From NCBI RefSeq assembly GCF_027924105.1, contig NZ_AP026972.1, positions 1,054,001 through 1,118,000 on the forward strand: a stretch of 64,000 bases of DNA. The letters run 5' to 3'. The notes under the pieces were generated by a model, which saw only the letters and a program-made list of their open reading frames with translations, was not told the DNA's origin and made no database searches. Position 1 is the first letter of the stretch. Each line of letters begins with the position of its first letter. The DNA is from Polynucleobacter sp. KF022 (GTDB lineage Bacteria > Pseudomonadota > Gammaproteobacteria > Burkholderiales > Burkholderiaceae). Shown here piece by piece: positions 16,172 to 25,894 of the stretch. A program made the translations under genes and the position numbers.

Positions 16172-17830
16172 TTAAGGAGCTGAATCGCCCTCGGCACCTT
16201 CTGCCTGGGGGGTCAGGATGGTTGGATAAGAGACGGCCCAAGTACCCGGATAGTCGCGACTGTAATGCAAGCCACGGCTTTCTCTGCGCATCAGTGCTGA
16301 ACGCACGATGAGTTCCGCGCACTCTAGAAGATTACGCAGTTCAATTAAATCACGCGTAACCTTGAAGTTGGCGTAATACTCTTGCACTTCATAGCGTAGC
16401 AACTTAATGCGATGCAGCGCTCGCTCAAGACGTCGATTAGTTCTCACGATGCCAACATAGTTCCACATCAATGAGCGGAGTTCATCCCAGTTATGAGCAA
16501 TAACCACTTGCTCATCAGCGTCCTCAACTTGACTCTCATCCCACAAAGGCAAGTTCGGCATTACTGGAGTCTTTAGGCTAGAAATATCTTCTGCAGCGGC
16601 TTTACCAATCACCACACACTCTAATAAGGAGTTACTGGCTAAGCGGTTAGCGCCGTGTAAACCAGTGTAGGTCGCCTCCCCTACTGCATAAAGACCCGGT
16701 AAATCTGTACGGCCTTTGAGATCAGTGACTACGCCACCACAGGTGTAATGGGCTGCAGGCACCACCGGAATTGGATCTTTGGTGATGTCCAATCCCAGGG
16801 TTAAGCAACGGGCATAGATCATTGGGAAATGCTCTTTAATAAACGCTTCGCCTAGATGAGTGGCATCTAGATGAACATAATCTAGACCGTGTTTTTTCAT
16901 TTCGAAGTCGATAGCTCTCGCGACAATGTCACGAGGGGCTAATTCATTACGCTCATCATGCTCTGGCATAAAGCGTTCGCCGTTGGGCAACTTCAATAAA
17001 CCACCCTCACCACGCATCGCTTCAGTAATCAAGAAAGTGCGATCGCTGGGGTGATACAGACATGTCGGATGAAATTGAATAAATTCCATATTGCCTACAC
17101 GGCAACCTGCCCGCCAAGCCATGGCAATACCGTCGCCGGTAGCAGTATCTGGATTGCTGGTATAGCGGTAGACCTTACCTACGCCACCCGTAGCTAGTAC
17201 GACTGACTTTGCTTCAATGGTTTCTACACGGTTGTTTTTAATATCGAGTGCATAAACACCATAGCAGCGATTCGGCTTAGTGCGCTGTGTTTTGGCATCT
17301 AGCTGACGATTGGTGATGAGATCGAGTGCAATCCAATGCTCCAAGATTTGAATATTTTTGTGCGCTCTGGCTTTATCTAAGAGCACTTCATGAATGGCTT
17401 TACCAGTGGCATCTGCGGCATGCGCAATGCGACGGTGACTATGGCCACCTTCACGCGTTAAATGCAAACCCATCGGGCCAGTCTCATCGGTTGTGAATGG
17501 AACGCCCTGCTCTACTAACCACCGAATGGCTTCAGCACTCTCTTCCGCGATATAACGTGCAGTCGATTCCACTACAAGGCCTGCACCGGCATCTAAGGTA
17601 TCCGCTACGTGCGAATCAATACTGTCATGCTCTTTATCTACCACCCCAACAATGCCGCCTTGCGCCCAAGCTGTCGCCGCTTCACCTAAGCCGCGCTTTG
17701 CCATCAAAATCACTGGCTGGGATTCAGCCATATGCAATGCAACGGTTAAGCCTGCTAACCCAGCCCCAATAATAAGGACCGGTAGTTCTGCTTTATCGCT
17801 GCTGTTTGGGGAAGGTTTTGAGCTAGCCAT
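16172..17830 (-). CDS. nadB: L-aspartate oxidase
   Basis: A 552-residue FAD enzyme that oxidises L-aspartate to iminoaspartate, the substrate of NadA. The dinucleotide fold is [20 protein letters not shown] near residue 20, followed by [54 protein letters not shown] and [47 protein letters not shown], all diagnostic of the succinate dehydrogenase/NadB flavoprotein family. The long C-terminal helical domain is present. It is transcribed toward, and separated from, nadA-nadC by the TA locus and the TAXI gene. Confidence 0.95.
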   Translation of the reverse strand: MASSKPSPNSSDKAELPVLIIGAGLAGLTVALHMAESQPVILMAKRGLGEAATAWAQGGIVGVVDKEHDSIDSHVADTLDAGAGLVVESTARYIAEESAEAIRWLVEQGVPFTTDETGPMGLHLTREGGHSHRRIAHAADATGKAIHEVLLDKARAHKNIQILEHWIALDLITNRQLDAKTQRTKPNRCYGVYALDIKNNRVETIEAKSVVLATGGVGKVYRYTSNPDTATGDGIAMAWRAGCRVGNMEFIQFHPTCLYHPSDRTFLITEAMRGEGGLLKLPNGERFMPEHDERNELAPRDIVARAIDFEMKKHGLDYVHLDATHLGEAFIKEHFPMIYARCLTLGLDITKDPIPVVPAAHYTCGGVVTDLKGRTDLPGLYAVGEATYTGLHGANRLASNSLLECVVIGKAAAEDISSLKTPVMPNLPLWDESQVEDADEQVVIAHNWDELRSLMWNYVGIVRTNRRLERALHRIKLLRYEVQEYYANFKVTRDLIELRNLLECAELIVRSALMRRESRGLHYSRDYPGTWAVSYPTILTPQAEGAEGDSAP

Positions 17831-17875
17831 GGAGGTCTTATTCTAAAGGGCAATTACGTTCTTCGGTTTAAATAC

Positions 17876-17902
17876 AAAAGGGCTCCTTGTGGGAGCCCTT
17901 TT
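17876..17902 (-). terminator. Terminator of the formate dehydrogenase operon
   Basis: The arms AAAAGGGCTCC (17876-17886) and GGAGCCCTTTT (17892-17902) pair perfectly around the loop TTGTG, 21 bases after the stop of the formate dehydrogenase alpha gene and upstream of nadB. T-runs exist on both strands. Confidence 0.85.
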
Positions 17903-17922
17903 TTGATTTACGACAATGTAAA

Positions 17923-20817
17923 TTAAACGTTAGACATCACCTTAGAGCCGCCTGGGGCATTGGTACCGTATCCCATGATTTGGGCTACTTCACCACCTTT
18001 GGCCAGCTTGACAGCGCAATACTTAAACTCCGGAATCTTGCCAAATGGATCTAGCGCAGGATTCGTAATGAGGTTAGCAGCAGCCTCATAGTAAGCAAAC
18101 GGAATGAAGATTACGCCTCTTGGTGTGCCGTCATCCCTTCTCACGTGAATACCTACTTCACCACGACGAGACTGAACAGTAATCACATCACCAGCGGATA
18201 CACCCAACTGAGTCATGTCTTCACCATTCATAGACACAGTAGCCATAGGCTCAATTGCATCGAGCACGGTTGCACGGCGAGTCATACTGCCGGTGTGCCA
18301 ATGTTCTAACTGACGACCCGTAATCAATACAAATGGGTACTCAGCATCTGGACGCTCATTTGCTGGAATGATGTCAGCAGGAACCAACTTCACCTTACCA
18401 TCAGGTGTAGCGAACTCATCATCAAACACAATGGGGCGACCTGGATCTTCTGCTGATAAGCATGGATAAGTCACGCTAGACTCTTTCTCCAAACGCTCCC
18501 AAGTAATGCCTTTAATAGCGCCATGCATGGCTTGACGCATTTCATCATATACAGCTGCAACACCGGCGTCAGGACCTGGATAGTTCCAATTGAGACCCAT
18601 ACGCTTAGCAATCTCTTGAATGATCCACAAGTCTGGCTTTGCATCACCCGGAGGATTGATGGCTTTCTTGCCCATTTGCACCATACGGTCAGTATTGCTT
18701 GCCGTACCTACCTTCTCAGGCCAAGCGCTTGCTGGCAATACTACGTCAGCCAAGAGTGCTGTTTCTGTCATGAAGATATCTTGTACAACCAAATGCTCTA
18801 AAGATGCCAAAGCATGACGCGCATGATTTAAGTCAGGGTCACTCATCGCAGGATTCTCACCTTCGACATACATCCCACGAATCTTGTCCGGATCAGAATC
18901 AGGTGCAGTGATCTTATGCATGATCTCTACTACGGTATAGCCCGGCTTTTTATCTAAAGGCGTATCCCAGAACTTCTCAAACCAAGCATGGGCTTCTGGA
19001 TTGTCCACACGCTGATAGTTCGGGAACATCATCGGAATCAAACCAGCATCACTGGCGCCCTGCACATTATTCTGACCGCGCAATGGGTGCAATCCTGAAC
19101 CTGGCTTACCAATTTGACCGGTGATACTCACCAAAGCAATTAAGCAGCGTGCATTATCAGTGCCGTGAACGTGCTGGCTTACGCCCATGCCCCACAAAAT
19201 CATCGCTGACTTGGTAGTCGCAAACTCACGAGCCACCTCACGCAGCGTCTCTGCTGGAATACCGCAGATTGGTGCCATTGCTTCAGGACTATAGCCCTTG
19301 ATGTTTTCTTTTAAAGCTGCAAAGTTATTAGCACGATTTTCTACGAAGTCTTTATCAACCAAGCCTTCTTCAATAATCGTATAGATCATGGCGTTGAGCA
19401 TTGCCACATCAGTATCTGGCTTGAACTGCATCGTACGCCAGGCATGCTTACTAATCTCTGTTGCACGAGGATCGCACAATACAATTTTTGCACCACGTTT
19501 AGCAGCATTCTTAAACCAAGTGGCTGCCACTGGGTGATTGGCCGTTGGATTAGATCCAATCAAGAAAATCATGCTGGAATGCTCAACGTCATTCACCTGA
19601 TTGCTTACTGCACCTGAACCAACACCTTCTAGAAGCGCCGCAACTGATGAAGCATGACAAAGACGGGTGCAATGGTCTACGTTATTACTACCGAAACCGG
19701 TACGTACCAGTTTTTGGAATAAATAAGCTTCTTCATTGCTGCCCTTTGCCGAGCCAAAGCCTGCCAATACTTTATTGCCGTATTGATCTTTCAGTTTCTT
19801 GAGGCCGCCACCAGCCAATTCCAAGGCCTCTTCCCAAGTTGCTTCGCGGAAGATGTCTGACCAGTCTTGTTTGCCTTCCAGAATAGATTCATCCTTAGGA
19901 ACACCTGCTTTACGAATAAGTGGCTTAGTCAGGCGTTGTGGGTTATGGATATAGTCCATACCAAAGCGACCTTTAACGCAAAGACGATTGTGATTGGCTG
20001 GACCATCACGACCTTCAACGCTGACAATTTTTTCATCTTTGACGTTATATGTGATTTGGCAACCCACGCCGCAGAATGGACAAACGGAATCCACCTTACG
20101 GTCGACTTTTTGCGAACCGATTAAACCTTTAGGCATCAATGCGCCAGTTGGGCAGGCTTGCACACATTCGCCACAAGCTACGCAGGTGCTATCGCCCATC
20201 GGATCATTTAAGTCAAAAACGATTTCGCTTTGAGCGCCACGCATCGCGTAGCCGATCACATCATTGACCTGCTCTTCACGACAAGCGCGTACGCAGCGAT
20301 TACATTGAATACAGGCATCTAGATTGACCGCCATCGCCGGATGAGAAATATCGCTGCTGACTTTTTCACGGCGAATTGCTTTGAGCTCCGGGCGAACGGT
20401 AACATCCATGCGTGCTGCCCAGGTACTGAGTTCGCCATGTTGATTTTTTTGCTCTTCTTCCTTGGTATCGCCTACCCACTTAAAACCTTCATCAGGCATA
20501 TCAGAGAGCAACATCTCCAAAACTAATTTTTGACTCTTGATTGCGCGTTCGCTATTCGCCTTTACTTCCATGCCAGGCGTTGCACTTCTGCAGCAACTTG
20601 GCGCTAATGTGCGCTCACCATTAATCTCCACCACGCAAGCACGGCAGTTGCCGTCTGGGCGGTAGCCATCTTTAAAACACAGATGTGGAATATCAATACC
20701 GTGACGTTTGGCAGCCTTGAGGATGGTTTCACCTTCATAGGATACGATCGTCTTGCCGTCTAGCTTGAACTCAACGGTTTGCAATTCAAGTTCTTTAGGA
20801 TTTGTGGGTGCGTTCAT
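17923..20817 (-). CDS. NAD-dependent formate dehydrogenase alpha subunit
   Basis: A 964-residue molybdopterin (or tungstopterin) oxidoreductase. N-terminal [2Fe-2S] ferredoxin cysteines are C47, C58, C61 and C75/76, followed by CIQCNRCVRACRE and CVACGECVQACPTGALMP ([4Fe-4S] clusters), then CPFCGVGC of the FdhF-like core. The catalytic residue is Cys, not selenocysteine, in THCTRLCHASSVAAL-like context DHCTRLCHASSVA. The C-terminal pterin-binding barrel ends RQLEHWHTGSMTRR ... GVIFIPFAYYEAAANLI. It oxidises formate to CO2 and passes electrons to the fused NuoE/NuoF subunit encoded 35 bases upstream. A terminator follows directly. Confidence 0.93.
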   Translation of the reverse strand: MNAPTNPKELELQTVEFKLDGKTIVSYEGETILKAAKRHGIDIPHLCFKDGYRPDGNCRACVVEINGERTLAPSCCRSATPGMEVKANSERAIKSQKLVLEMLLSDMPDEGFKWVGDTKEEEQKNQHGELSTWAARMDVTVRPELKAIRREKVSSDISHPAMAVNLDACIQCNRCVRACREEQVNDVIGYAMRGAQSEIVFDLNDPMGDSTCVACGECVQACPTGALMPKGLIGSQKVDRKVDSVCPFCGVGCQITYNVKDEKIVSVEGRDGPANHNRLCVKGRFGMDYIHNPQRLTKPLIRKAGVPKDESILEGKQDWSDIFREATWEEALELAGGGLKKLKDQYGNKVLAGFGSAKGSNEEAYLFQKLVRTGFGSNNVDHCTRLCHASSVAALLEGVGSGAVSNQVNDVEHSSMIFLIGSNPTANHPVAATWFKNAAKRGAKIVLCDPRATEISKHAWRTMQFKPDTDVAMLNAMIYTIIEEGLVDKDFVENRANNFAALKENIKGYSPEAMAPICGIPAETLREVAREFATTKSAMILWGMGVSQHVHGTDNARCLIALVSITGQIGKPGSGLHPLRGQNNVQGASDAGLIPMMFPNYQRVDNPEAHAWFEKFWDTPLDKKPGYTVVEIMHKITAPDSDPDKIRGMYVEGENPAMSDPDLNHARHALASLEHLVVQDIFMTETALLADVVLPASAWPEKVGTASNTDRMVQMGKKAINPPGDAKPDLWIIQEIAKRMGLNWNYPGPDAGVAAVYDEMRQAMHGAIKGITWERLEKESSVTYPCLSAEDPGRPIVFDDEFATPDGKVKLVPADIIPANERPDAEYPFVLITGRQLEHWHTGSMTRRATVLDAIEPMATVSMNGEDMTQLGVSAGDVITVQSRRGEVGIHVRRDDGTPRGVIFIPFAYYEAAANLITNPALDPFGKIPEFKYCAVKLAKGGEVAQIMGYGTNAPGGSKVMSNV

Positions 20818-20852
20818 ATATGTCTCGTGATTCCCTATTTTTTATAAGTAGC

Positions 20853-22655
20853 TTATTTCACTTCTTCTGGGAAATATTTATGAATACAACGAATAGGGTT
20901 TGGTGCTGCTTGGCCAAGACCGCAAATAGAAGCATCCACCATTACTGTGGCTAAGTCTTCTAAAGTTTCCTGATCCCAAGACTTGGCTTGCATCAATTGA
21001 GCAGCTTTGCCTGTGCCTACACGGCAAGGAGTGCATTGACCGCAACTCTCATGCTCAAAGAAGTGCATGACGTTGAGCGCCATATCGCGTGCTTTGTCTT
21101 TATCGCTAAACACCATCACTGCAGCAGAACCAATGAAGCAGCCATAAGGTTGCAAGGTATCAAAGTCGAGTGGAATATCATTCATAGTGGCGGGCAAGAT
21201 ACCGCCTGATGCACCACCAGGTAAATAGCCGTAGAACTTATGGCCATCTTGCATGCCACCACAGTATTCATCAATCAATTCTTGAATGGTGATGCCAGCA
21301 GGAGCCAACTTCACGCCCGGCCTCTTCACGCGACCGCTCACGCTAAAGCTACGAAGGCCCTTGCGATCATGACGACCAAATGAACTAAACCACTCAGGGC
21401 CACGCTGAACAATATCGCGCACCCAGTACAAGGTTTCAAAGTTATGCTCGAGCGTTGGTCTACCAAACAAACCAACTTGTGCAATGTACGGAGGACGCAT
21501 GCGTGGCTCACCACGTTTACCTTCGATACTTTCGATCATGGCGGACTCTTCACCGCAGATGTAGGCACCGGCACCACGACGCAATTCAATCGTAGGTAAT
21601 TTAAACGGTGGATTGGCTTTGAGTTTTGCTAACTCAGCCTCAAGCAACTCTCTACAGCCATGGTACTCATCGCGCAAGTAGATATAGCAAGCATCGATAC
21701 CGACTACATTGGCGGCAATTAATAAGCCTTCCAAGAAGCGATGTGGATCGCGCTCTAAATAAGTACGGTCCTTAAATGTTCCTGGCTCACCTTCGTCAAT
21801 ATTCACAGCCATTAATTTAGGAGCAACTTGATCCTTCACAATGCGCCATTTACGACCCGCCGGAAATCCTGCGCCACCCAATCCGCGTAGACCAGAGCTT
21901 TCCATCGCCTTGATGATGCTCTCAGCATCTTTCTTACCTTCATGGATCTCTTTAGCAAGTGCATAACCACCTTGCGCACGATATGACTCGTAACCAACAT
22001 AGTCAGGGGAAACGGCTTGCATCTCACCTTGTGGTGATACGCCCTGCTCCGCTAAAGCTGCAGGCTCAAACACAGCATCATCTTTAGCCATTGGCTGTGT
22101 GGTCAACTTATTTTTGACAGCAGCAGAAACTTTATCGGTTGTAGCAAAAAGCACTGGGCATTGATGAACTACCGCTACAGGCGCCTGCTCGCAACGACCT
22201 ACGCATGGGGCTGCAATGACTTTGATATTTGGATTACCCAAGATACCCGGCAATTTAGCCAATAGATTTTGCGCACCAGCTAGTTCGCAAGCGATGCCAT
22301 CACAAACACGAATGGTGATGTCTGCAACTGGATCATTGCCGCGCACGACTTCAAAGTGGTGATAGAAAGTGGCAACCTCATATACCTCTGCCATTGGCAG
22401 ATTCATTTCTTTTGCTAAGGCAACTAAATGACGATCATGCAAAGCGCGATATTCGTCATTGAGCTTATGTAGATTTTCAATAAGTAAGTCTCTGCGATGT
22501 GGGGCATCTCCAATGAGTTTGCGCACTTCCGCTATGGAGGCATCATCAGCTTGACGACCCTTCAACTTACTCTTACGACGAATGGTTTCCCTCAAATCAT
22601 CTGCAGTTGCAACAGCAATTGCTTTGACTTCTCCAGAAGGCTTTGGATGATTCAT
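20853..22655 (-). CDS. Formate dehydrogenase beta subunit, NuoE-NuoF fusion
   Basis: A 600-residue diaphorase subunit that joins two complex I-like modules. Residues about 30-190 form a NuoE-like part with the [2Fe-2S] cysteines in VCDGIACELAG and CVGRCEQAP. Residues about 225-600 are NuoF-like with the FMN site LRGLGGAGFPAGRKW, NAD-binding NIDEGEPGTFKDR and CGEESAMIESIEGKRGEPR, and the [4Fe-4S] motif ESCGQCTPCRVGTGK. Fused NuoE-NuoF with a single alpha subunit resembles the two-subunit FDH1 of Methylobacterium more than the multi-gene fdsGBACD operon of Cupriavidus (family knowledge). It reduces NAD+ with electrons from formate. Confidence 0.92.
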   Translation of the reverse strand: MNHPKPSGEVKAIAVATADDLRETIRRKSKLKGRQADDASIAEVRKLIGDAPHRRDLLIENLHKLNDEYRALHDRHLVALAKEMNLPMAEVYEVATFYHHFEVVRGNDPVADITIRVCDGIACELAGAQNLLAKLPGILGNPNIKVIAAPCVGRCEQAPVAVVHQCPVLFATTDKVSAAVKNKLTTQPMAKDDAVFEPAALAEQGVSPQGEMQAVSPDYVGYESYRAQGGYALAKEIHEGKKDAESIIKAMESSGLRGLGGAGFPAGRKWRIVKDQVAPKLMAVNIDEGEPGTFKDRTYLERDPHRFLEGLLIAANVVGIDACYIYLRDEYHGCRELLEAELAKLKANPPFKLPTIELRRGAGAYICGEESAMIESIEGKRGEPRMRPPYIAQVGLFGRPTLEHNFETLYWVRDIVQRGPEWFSSFGRHDRKGLRSFSVSGRVKRPGVKLAPAGITIQELIDEYCGGMQDGHKFYGYLPGGASGGILPATMNDIPLDFDTLQPYGCFIGSAAVMVFSDKDKARDMALNVMHFFEHESCGQCTPCRVGTGKAAQLMQAKSWDQETLEDLATVMVDASICGLGQAAPNPIRCIHKYFPEEVK

Positions 22656-22801
22656 ATTTTGTAGTCTCTAATTTTTATATTTATTGCTTTGCATTGATGC
22701 AGCATTTTTAACACCTTGCCCACCAAAAGTCCTGCTAAGCCAAATACTTAGACGACTTGAGATGCGCAAAATAACGCTTTATTTTGGGTTATTTAATACC
22801 C

Positions 22802-22829
22802 CAAGTCCTTGACGGCGCTCAAGGACTTG
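22802..22829. other. Perfect 11-bp-arm hairpin upstream of the FDH operon
   Basis: CAAGTCCTTGA (22802-22812) and TCAAGGACTTG (22819-22829) pair perfectly around CGGCGC. No T-run follows on either strand, so it is a poor intrinsic terminator. It lies 20 bases past the small lipoprotein stop and about 150 bases ahead of the FDH start, so it may be a regulator site or transcript-stability element. A weaker AAATAAC/GTTATTT repeat (22769-22794) lies next to it. Confidence 0.6.
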
Positions 22830-22848
22830 AATCAAGGGTTTACCCTAA

Positions 22849-23073
22849 TTAAATGAAGGATGGGGAGGGCTTGTCGCCTGGCGGAAGGGAGTAATCCAAC
22901 TTGCGCTCATACAGTCTTGCTTTGTAGCAGTCCTGATAGCCCTTACTACCAATCTGCCAGCCAATCGAGGTGCAGTCGTCTTGGGCTGCTGATTCAATGG
23001 AACCGCAGCCAGTGAGGCCCAAAACAGCAAGTAGCGTGAAGATGGAGATAAAGCGCATTTTTGTTGAATTCAT
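22849..23073 (-). CDS. Small lipoprotein
   Basis: A 74-residue predicted lipoprotein: MNSTKMRFISIFTLLAVLGLTGC carries a hydrophobic signal and an L-G-L-T-G-C lipobox, leaving a mature part of about 52 residues with two further cysteines (DDCTSIGWQIGSKGYQDCYKARL). The ATG at 23073 is selected because GAGG stands just ahead of it and a longer reading would start inside the preceding gene. ATG at 23058 is an alternative. It follows the DUF748-like gene by 10 bases on the same strand. Function is unknown. Confidence 0.7.
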   Translation of the reverse strand: MNSTKMRFISIFTLLAVLGLTGCGSIESAAQDDCTSIGWQIGSKGYQDCYKARLYERKLDYSLPPGDKPSPSFI

Positions 23074-23083
23074 GACCTCAAGT

Positions 23084-25504
23084 CTACTTGATTCTGACTT
23101 CAACATCGAGTGGAATGCCCTCTTTTCCTGCCTCTACCGTTTTGACCTCGCCCAGCTGAATCCTGTCTTTGAGACTGGAATCGGATTTAATCATCAATTC
23201 GTAAGCAGCTTTCGCCCTACTTTGGGCTAATTCCTTCAGTTCGGCATCGGCAATCTCCATTCCCGCAATGAGCTCGGCATGTAATTGCTCATTACGCTGC
23301 TCACCATCAGGCAACATCAATAGGCGCTGCCCTAGCTTGATGCGACCAATATATTGCGCATACGCTGACTTCAGGCCTGACTGCACTCTAGGGTCCGATA
23401 AGCTTGGAATAGATATCGGCTCTCCTGGAATTAATTTAAATCCAGCATCTTTCAAAATGGCGGAGTCTGCTTTTGCCCTAGCAAGCTCCTTGCGGTCTTG
23501 GACAGGATCATAGGTACCGATAATTTCTAAACTGGAATTGGGTCTCTTGACGAGATACTCGCCAAACTTCTCTAAGCGATCTTGATCAACTGCTAGAAAC
23601 ACAGCCTCGCCTGGGACGGCATTTACACCCTCTTCATCGCCAATACCAATCAATGCCGCCAAGGCCCTGAATGGTGCAGTAGCAATATTACTTAGAACAT
23701 TGCTGATGGCCTGCCATACCAAGCCACTAGCACTAAATTCTGGCGAATCCACGTTACCTGCAATTTTGATAGTGACATCGATGGTGTCATCAGAGTCTTC
23801 GAGCAAAGCAATGGCTAAACCTAAAGGCAATTTTTTACCGGTAAAGTCTGGCACTTCATCGCCAAGCACTACTTTCTTGATGATGATCTGATTGCTGCCG
23901 TTTAACTCGCCATCCTTTGCACGGTAATTTAAATTGAGATTCAGACGACCGCTTGCAATTTGATATCCAGCAAAAGTCATGACAGCAGGATTGAATGCAG
24001 TGAGCGGTAAATTGCGGAAAGTCATCAAGATGTCATGATTACGGCGTGGGTCATCGAAGGATGCCTGCCCTTTAGCTCGCATACTTCCGGAGCCTGCAAC
24101 TACGCCATCCATTGCAACCGTAGCAAAACGCCCAGGTGTATTGCTAATACCCAAGAGCGTGGCATTGAATTTCTTAACATCTACCTTGAAATGGGGGCGC
24201 ATTGCCAAGTCTGCGAAGAATACTTCGCCGTTCTTGAGGTTAGTGGAGCGAATATCAAGATTGAAGGTGGAGGCAGCGTTTGATTTAGGGGCGTCAGCAA
24301 GCTCAGCCCTCTGCTCGCTTGCAGGCTTGGAAAACAATCTTCTAAAATTTGAAAATCCATCTTCATTGATTTCAAATTGAAGCGTTGGTGAATCAACAAT
24401 CAACTCATTAATTGAAAGACTATTGGTGGGAGCTTGCTTTGATTTCAGGCTTTTATATTCAAACTGACGAATATCGGCCATCTTCCAAACAATTAGCGGA
24501 TATTTTTGATCTTTTTCTAGAACTGCCAAATCTGAAATATGAATGTCGCCCGCAAATATATCGGCATCAGGTCCAAATTTCATAGTGAGCGTCGAGTTCA
24601 TAGCGCCGCTTTTACCGATTAACTCTTTATTGGCCGGCAAAAGTGCAATGAGTGGAGCGGTTGCTAGATTCTCAAGTTCCAGCTTGCCATCTACTGATTT
24701 TGAGTCGGTATTAAAGTCCCAGTGAGAGCGAATAGCGCCATCATCTAATTTCACATTCAATTGCACGCCCAACTTACCAGGCTGAGGATTATCCAATCCA
24801 CCTGCAATGGCAACGCGCTGATAAGAAATGGTTTTGTTAATACCAGGTACCAATACTTGAAGCGCTCCAAGACTAAAGTCATATTGACCACGAATACCTG
24901 TTACCACCCCCTGCTTGTCATAGTTGGCTACATCAAGCAACTTCATCGTAAAGGGCTTAAGCTCCTCCTTCAACCTAGTGGAGTCATCTAGCAAGCTTAA
25001 TGAGGCAGAACTCACCAGTAGCTCATCAATTGATATCTTGAGTGGTTTATTGGACTTACTGGGATCTGTTGGCGGCATTGCTTTCTCAATAGTAGAAATG
25101 AATTCCTGCCAATTCCAGCCTCCTGAATGCGCGCTCTTTGGCAGCCTTCTTTCCACCAACATTTTTGGCTCAACCAACAATATTTCATCAAAACCCAATT
25201 CACCTAGGACTAATTTTGTCCATTTGGCAGTAATAGCCAGCTTTTTAAATTCCAGTAATTTTGAACCGCCCGACTTCGCTATATGAAAGCCATCAAGCTC
25301 TATCTTCAGCCTTAATGGAGAAATGCTCAGGTCTTGGTAGCTAATGTCATAACCAATCTTGGCGCCAAATTCTGAAGCGGACTTTTTGATGAATCCAGGG
25401 ACAAGGAGGTGGGCCCCCACCCAAAAGATGACGACACAGGAGAGCGCCAAGACGGTGAGCCTGATCAGCCATTTTTTGAAGCGAGGTAATTGAGTCAATA
25501 CCAT
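23084..25504 (-). CDS. DUF748/AsmA-like envelope protein
   Basis: An 806-residue protein with one N-terminal membrane helix (about 11-33, KWLIRLTVLALSCVVIFWVGAHLLVPGFI) and a very long periplasmic part rich in beta-strands. The stretch YDISYQDLSISPLRLKIELDGFHIA is typical of DUF748 and AsmA-like repeating beta-groove proteins, which bridge the envelope and help lipid transport or outer-membrane homeostasis. Near the end NSSLEIIGTYDPVQDRKELARAKADSAI resembles OmpA-like domains, as in many DUF748 proteins. A small lipoprotein gene follows 10 bases later. The precise role is inferred. Confidence 0.82.
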   Translation of the reverse strand: MVLTQLPRFKKWLIRLTVLALSCVVIFWVGAHLLVPGFIKKSASEFGAKIGYDISYQDLSISPLRLKIELDGFHIAKSGGSKLLEFKKLAITAKWTKLVLGELGFDEILLVEPKMLVERRLPKSAHSGGWNWQEFISTIEKAMPPTDPSKSNKPLKISIDELLVSSASLSLLDDSTRLKEELKPFTMKLLDVANYDKQGVVTGIRGQYDFSLGALQVLVPGINKTISYQRVAIAGGLDNPQPGKLGVQLNVKLDDGAIRSHWDFNTDSKSVDGKLELENLATAPLIALLPANKELIGKSGAMNSTLTMKFGPDADIFAGDIHISDLAVLEKDQKYPLIVWKMADIRQFEYKSLKSKQAPTNSLSINELIVDSPTLQFEINEDGFSNFRRLFSKPASEQRAELADAPKSNAASTFNLDIRSTNLKNGEVFFADLAMRPHFKVDVKKFNATLLGISNTPGRFATVAMDGVVAGSGSMRAKGQASFDDPRRNHDILMTFRNLPLTAFNPAVMTFAGYQIASGRLNLNLNYRAKDGELNGSNQIIIKKVVLGDEVPDFTGKKLPLGLAIALLEDSDDTIDVTIKIAGNVDSPEFSASGLVWQAISNVLSNIATAPFRALAALIGIGDEEGVNAVPGEAVFLAVDQDRLEKFGEYLVKRPNSSLEIIGTYDPVQDRKELARAKADSAILKDAGFKLIPGEPISIPSLSDPRVQSGLKSAYAQYIGRIKLGQRLLMLPDGEQRNEQLHAELIAGMEIADAELKELAQSRAKAAYELMIKSDSSLKDRIQLGEVKTVEAGKEGIPLDVEVRIK

Positions 25505-25520
25505 TTAATGCAATACAAAA

Positions 25521-25826
25521 TTATTGTGCTGGTGGAAAGCCAACCTTTTGAGTCCACATATTGTTGAATACGTTGATGATCGGCTTCTCGTACACGCCTG
25601 CTTTTGTATAAGGCTCATCTTTCAACCATGCATCCACATCTGCCCTACTCGGGAAGTCGATAGCAATCAAGCTACCCAAAGTCGTCTTGCCATCTTCGGA
25701 GGTAAGGGGTCCAGCAAAAGCCATGCGGTCAGCCATTTTTGCCAAATAGGCGCGGTGCTCAGGGCGAACTTGTACGCGCAAGTCTGCAGTACCGGGACGA
25801 TCCATTAATAACATTGTAAAAATCAT
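25521..25826 (-). CDS. YciI family protein
   Basis: A 101-residue member of the YciI/YCII ferredoxin-like fold: MIFTMLLMDRPG, RPEHRAYLAKMADR with the conserved His, AGPLTSEDGKTTLGSLIAIDF and WLKDEPYTKAGVYEKPIINVF with the conserved Asp. The His/Asp pair may support a catalytic role that is not defined for this family. It lies 16 bases upstream of the DUF748-like gene on the same strand and may be co-transcribed with it. Confidence 0.88.
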   Translation of the reverse strand: MIFTMLLMDRPGTADLRVQVRPEHRAYLAKMADRMAFAGPLTSEDGKTTLGSLIAIDFPSRADVDAWLKDEPYTKAGVYEKPIINVFNNMWTQKVGFPPAQ

Positions 25827-25894
25827 GTTTTCTCCATTGTTCAGGTTGTTTTATTTCTGATTGCTAGGCTTACTCAATATCAGAAAGTTTTAAG

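Noticed and set aside
22845..23030. A 61-codon reverse frame inside the small lipoprotein
   Set aside because: It reads the same bases in another frame, and only the chosen frame has a lipobox.
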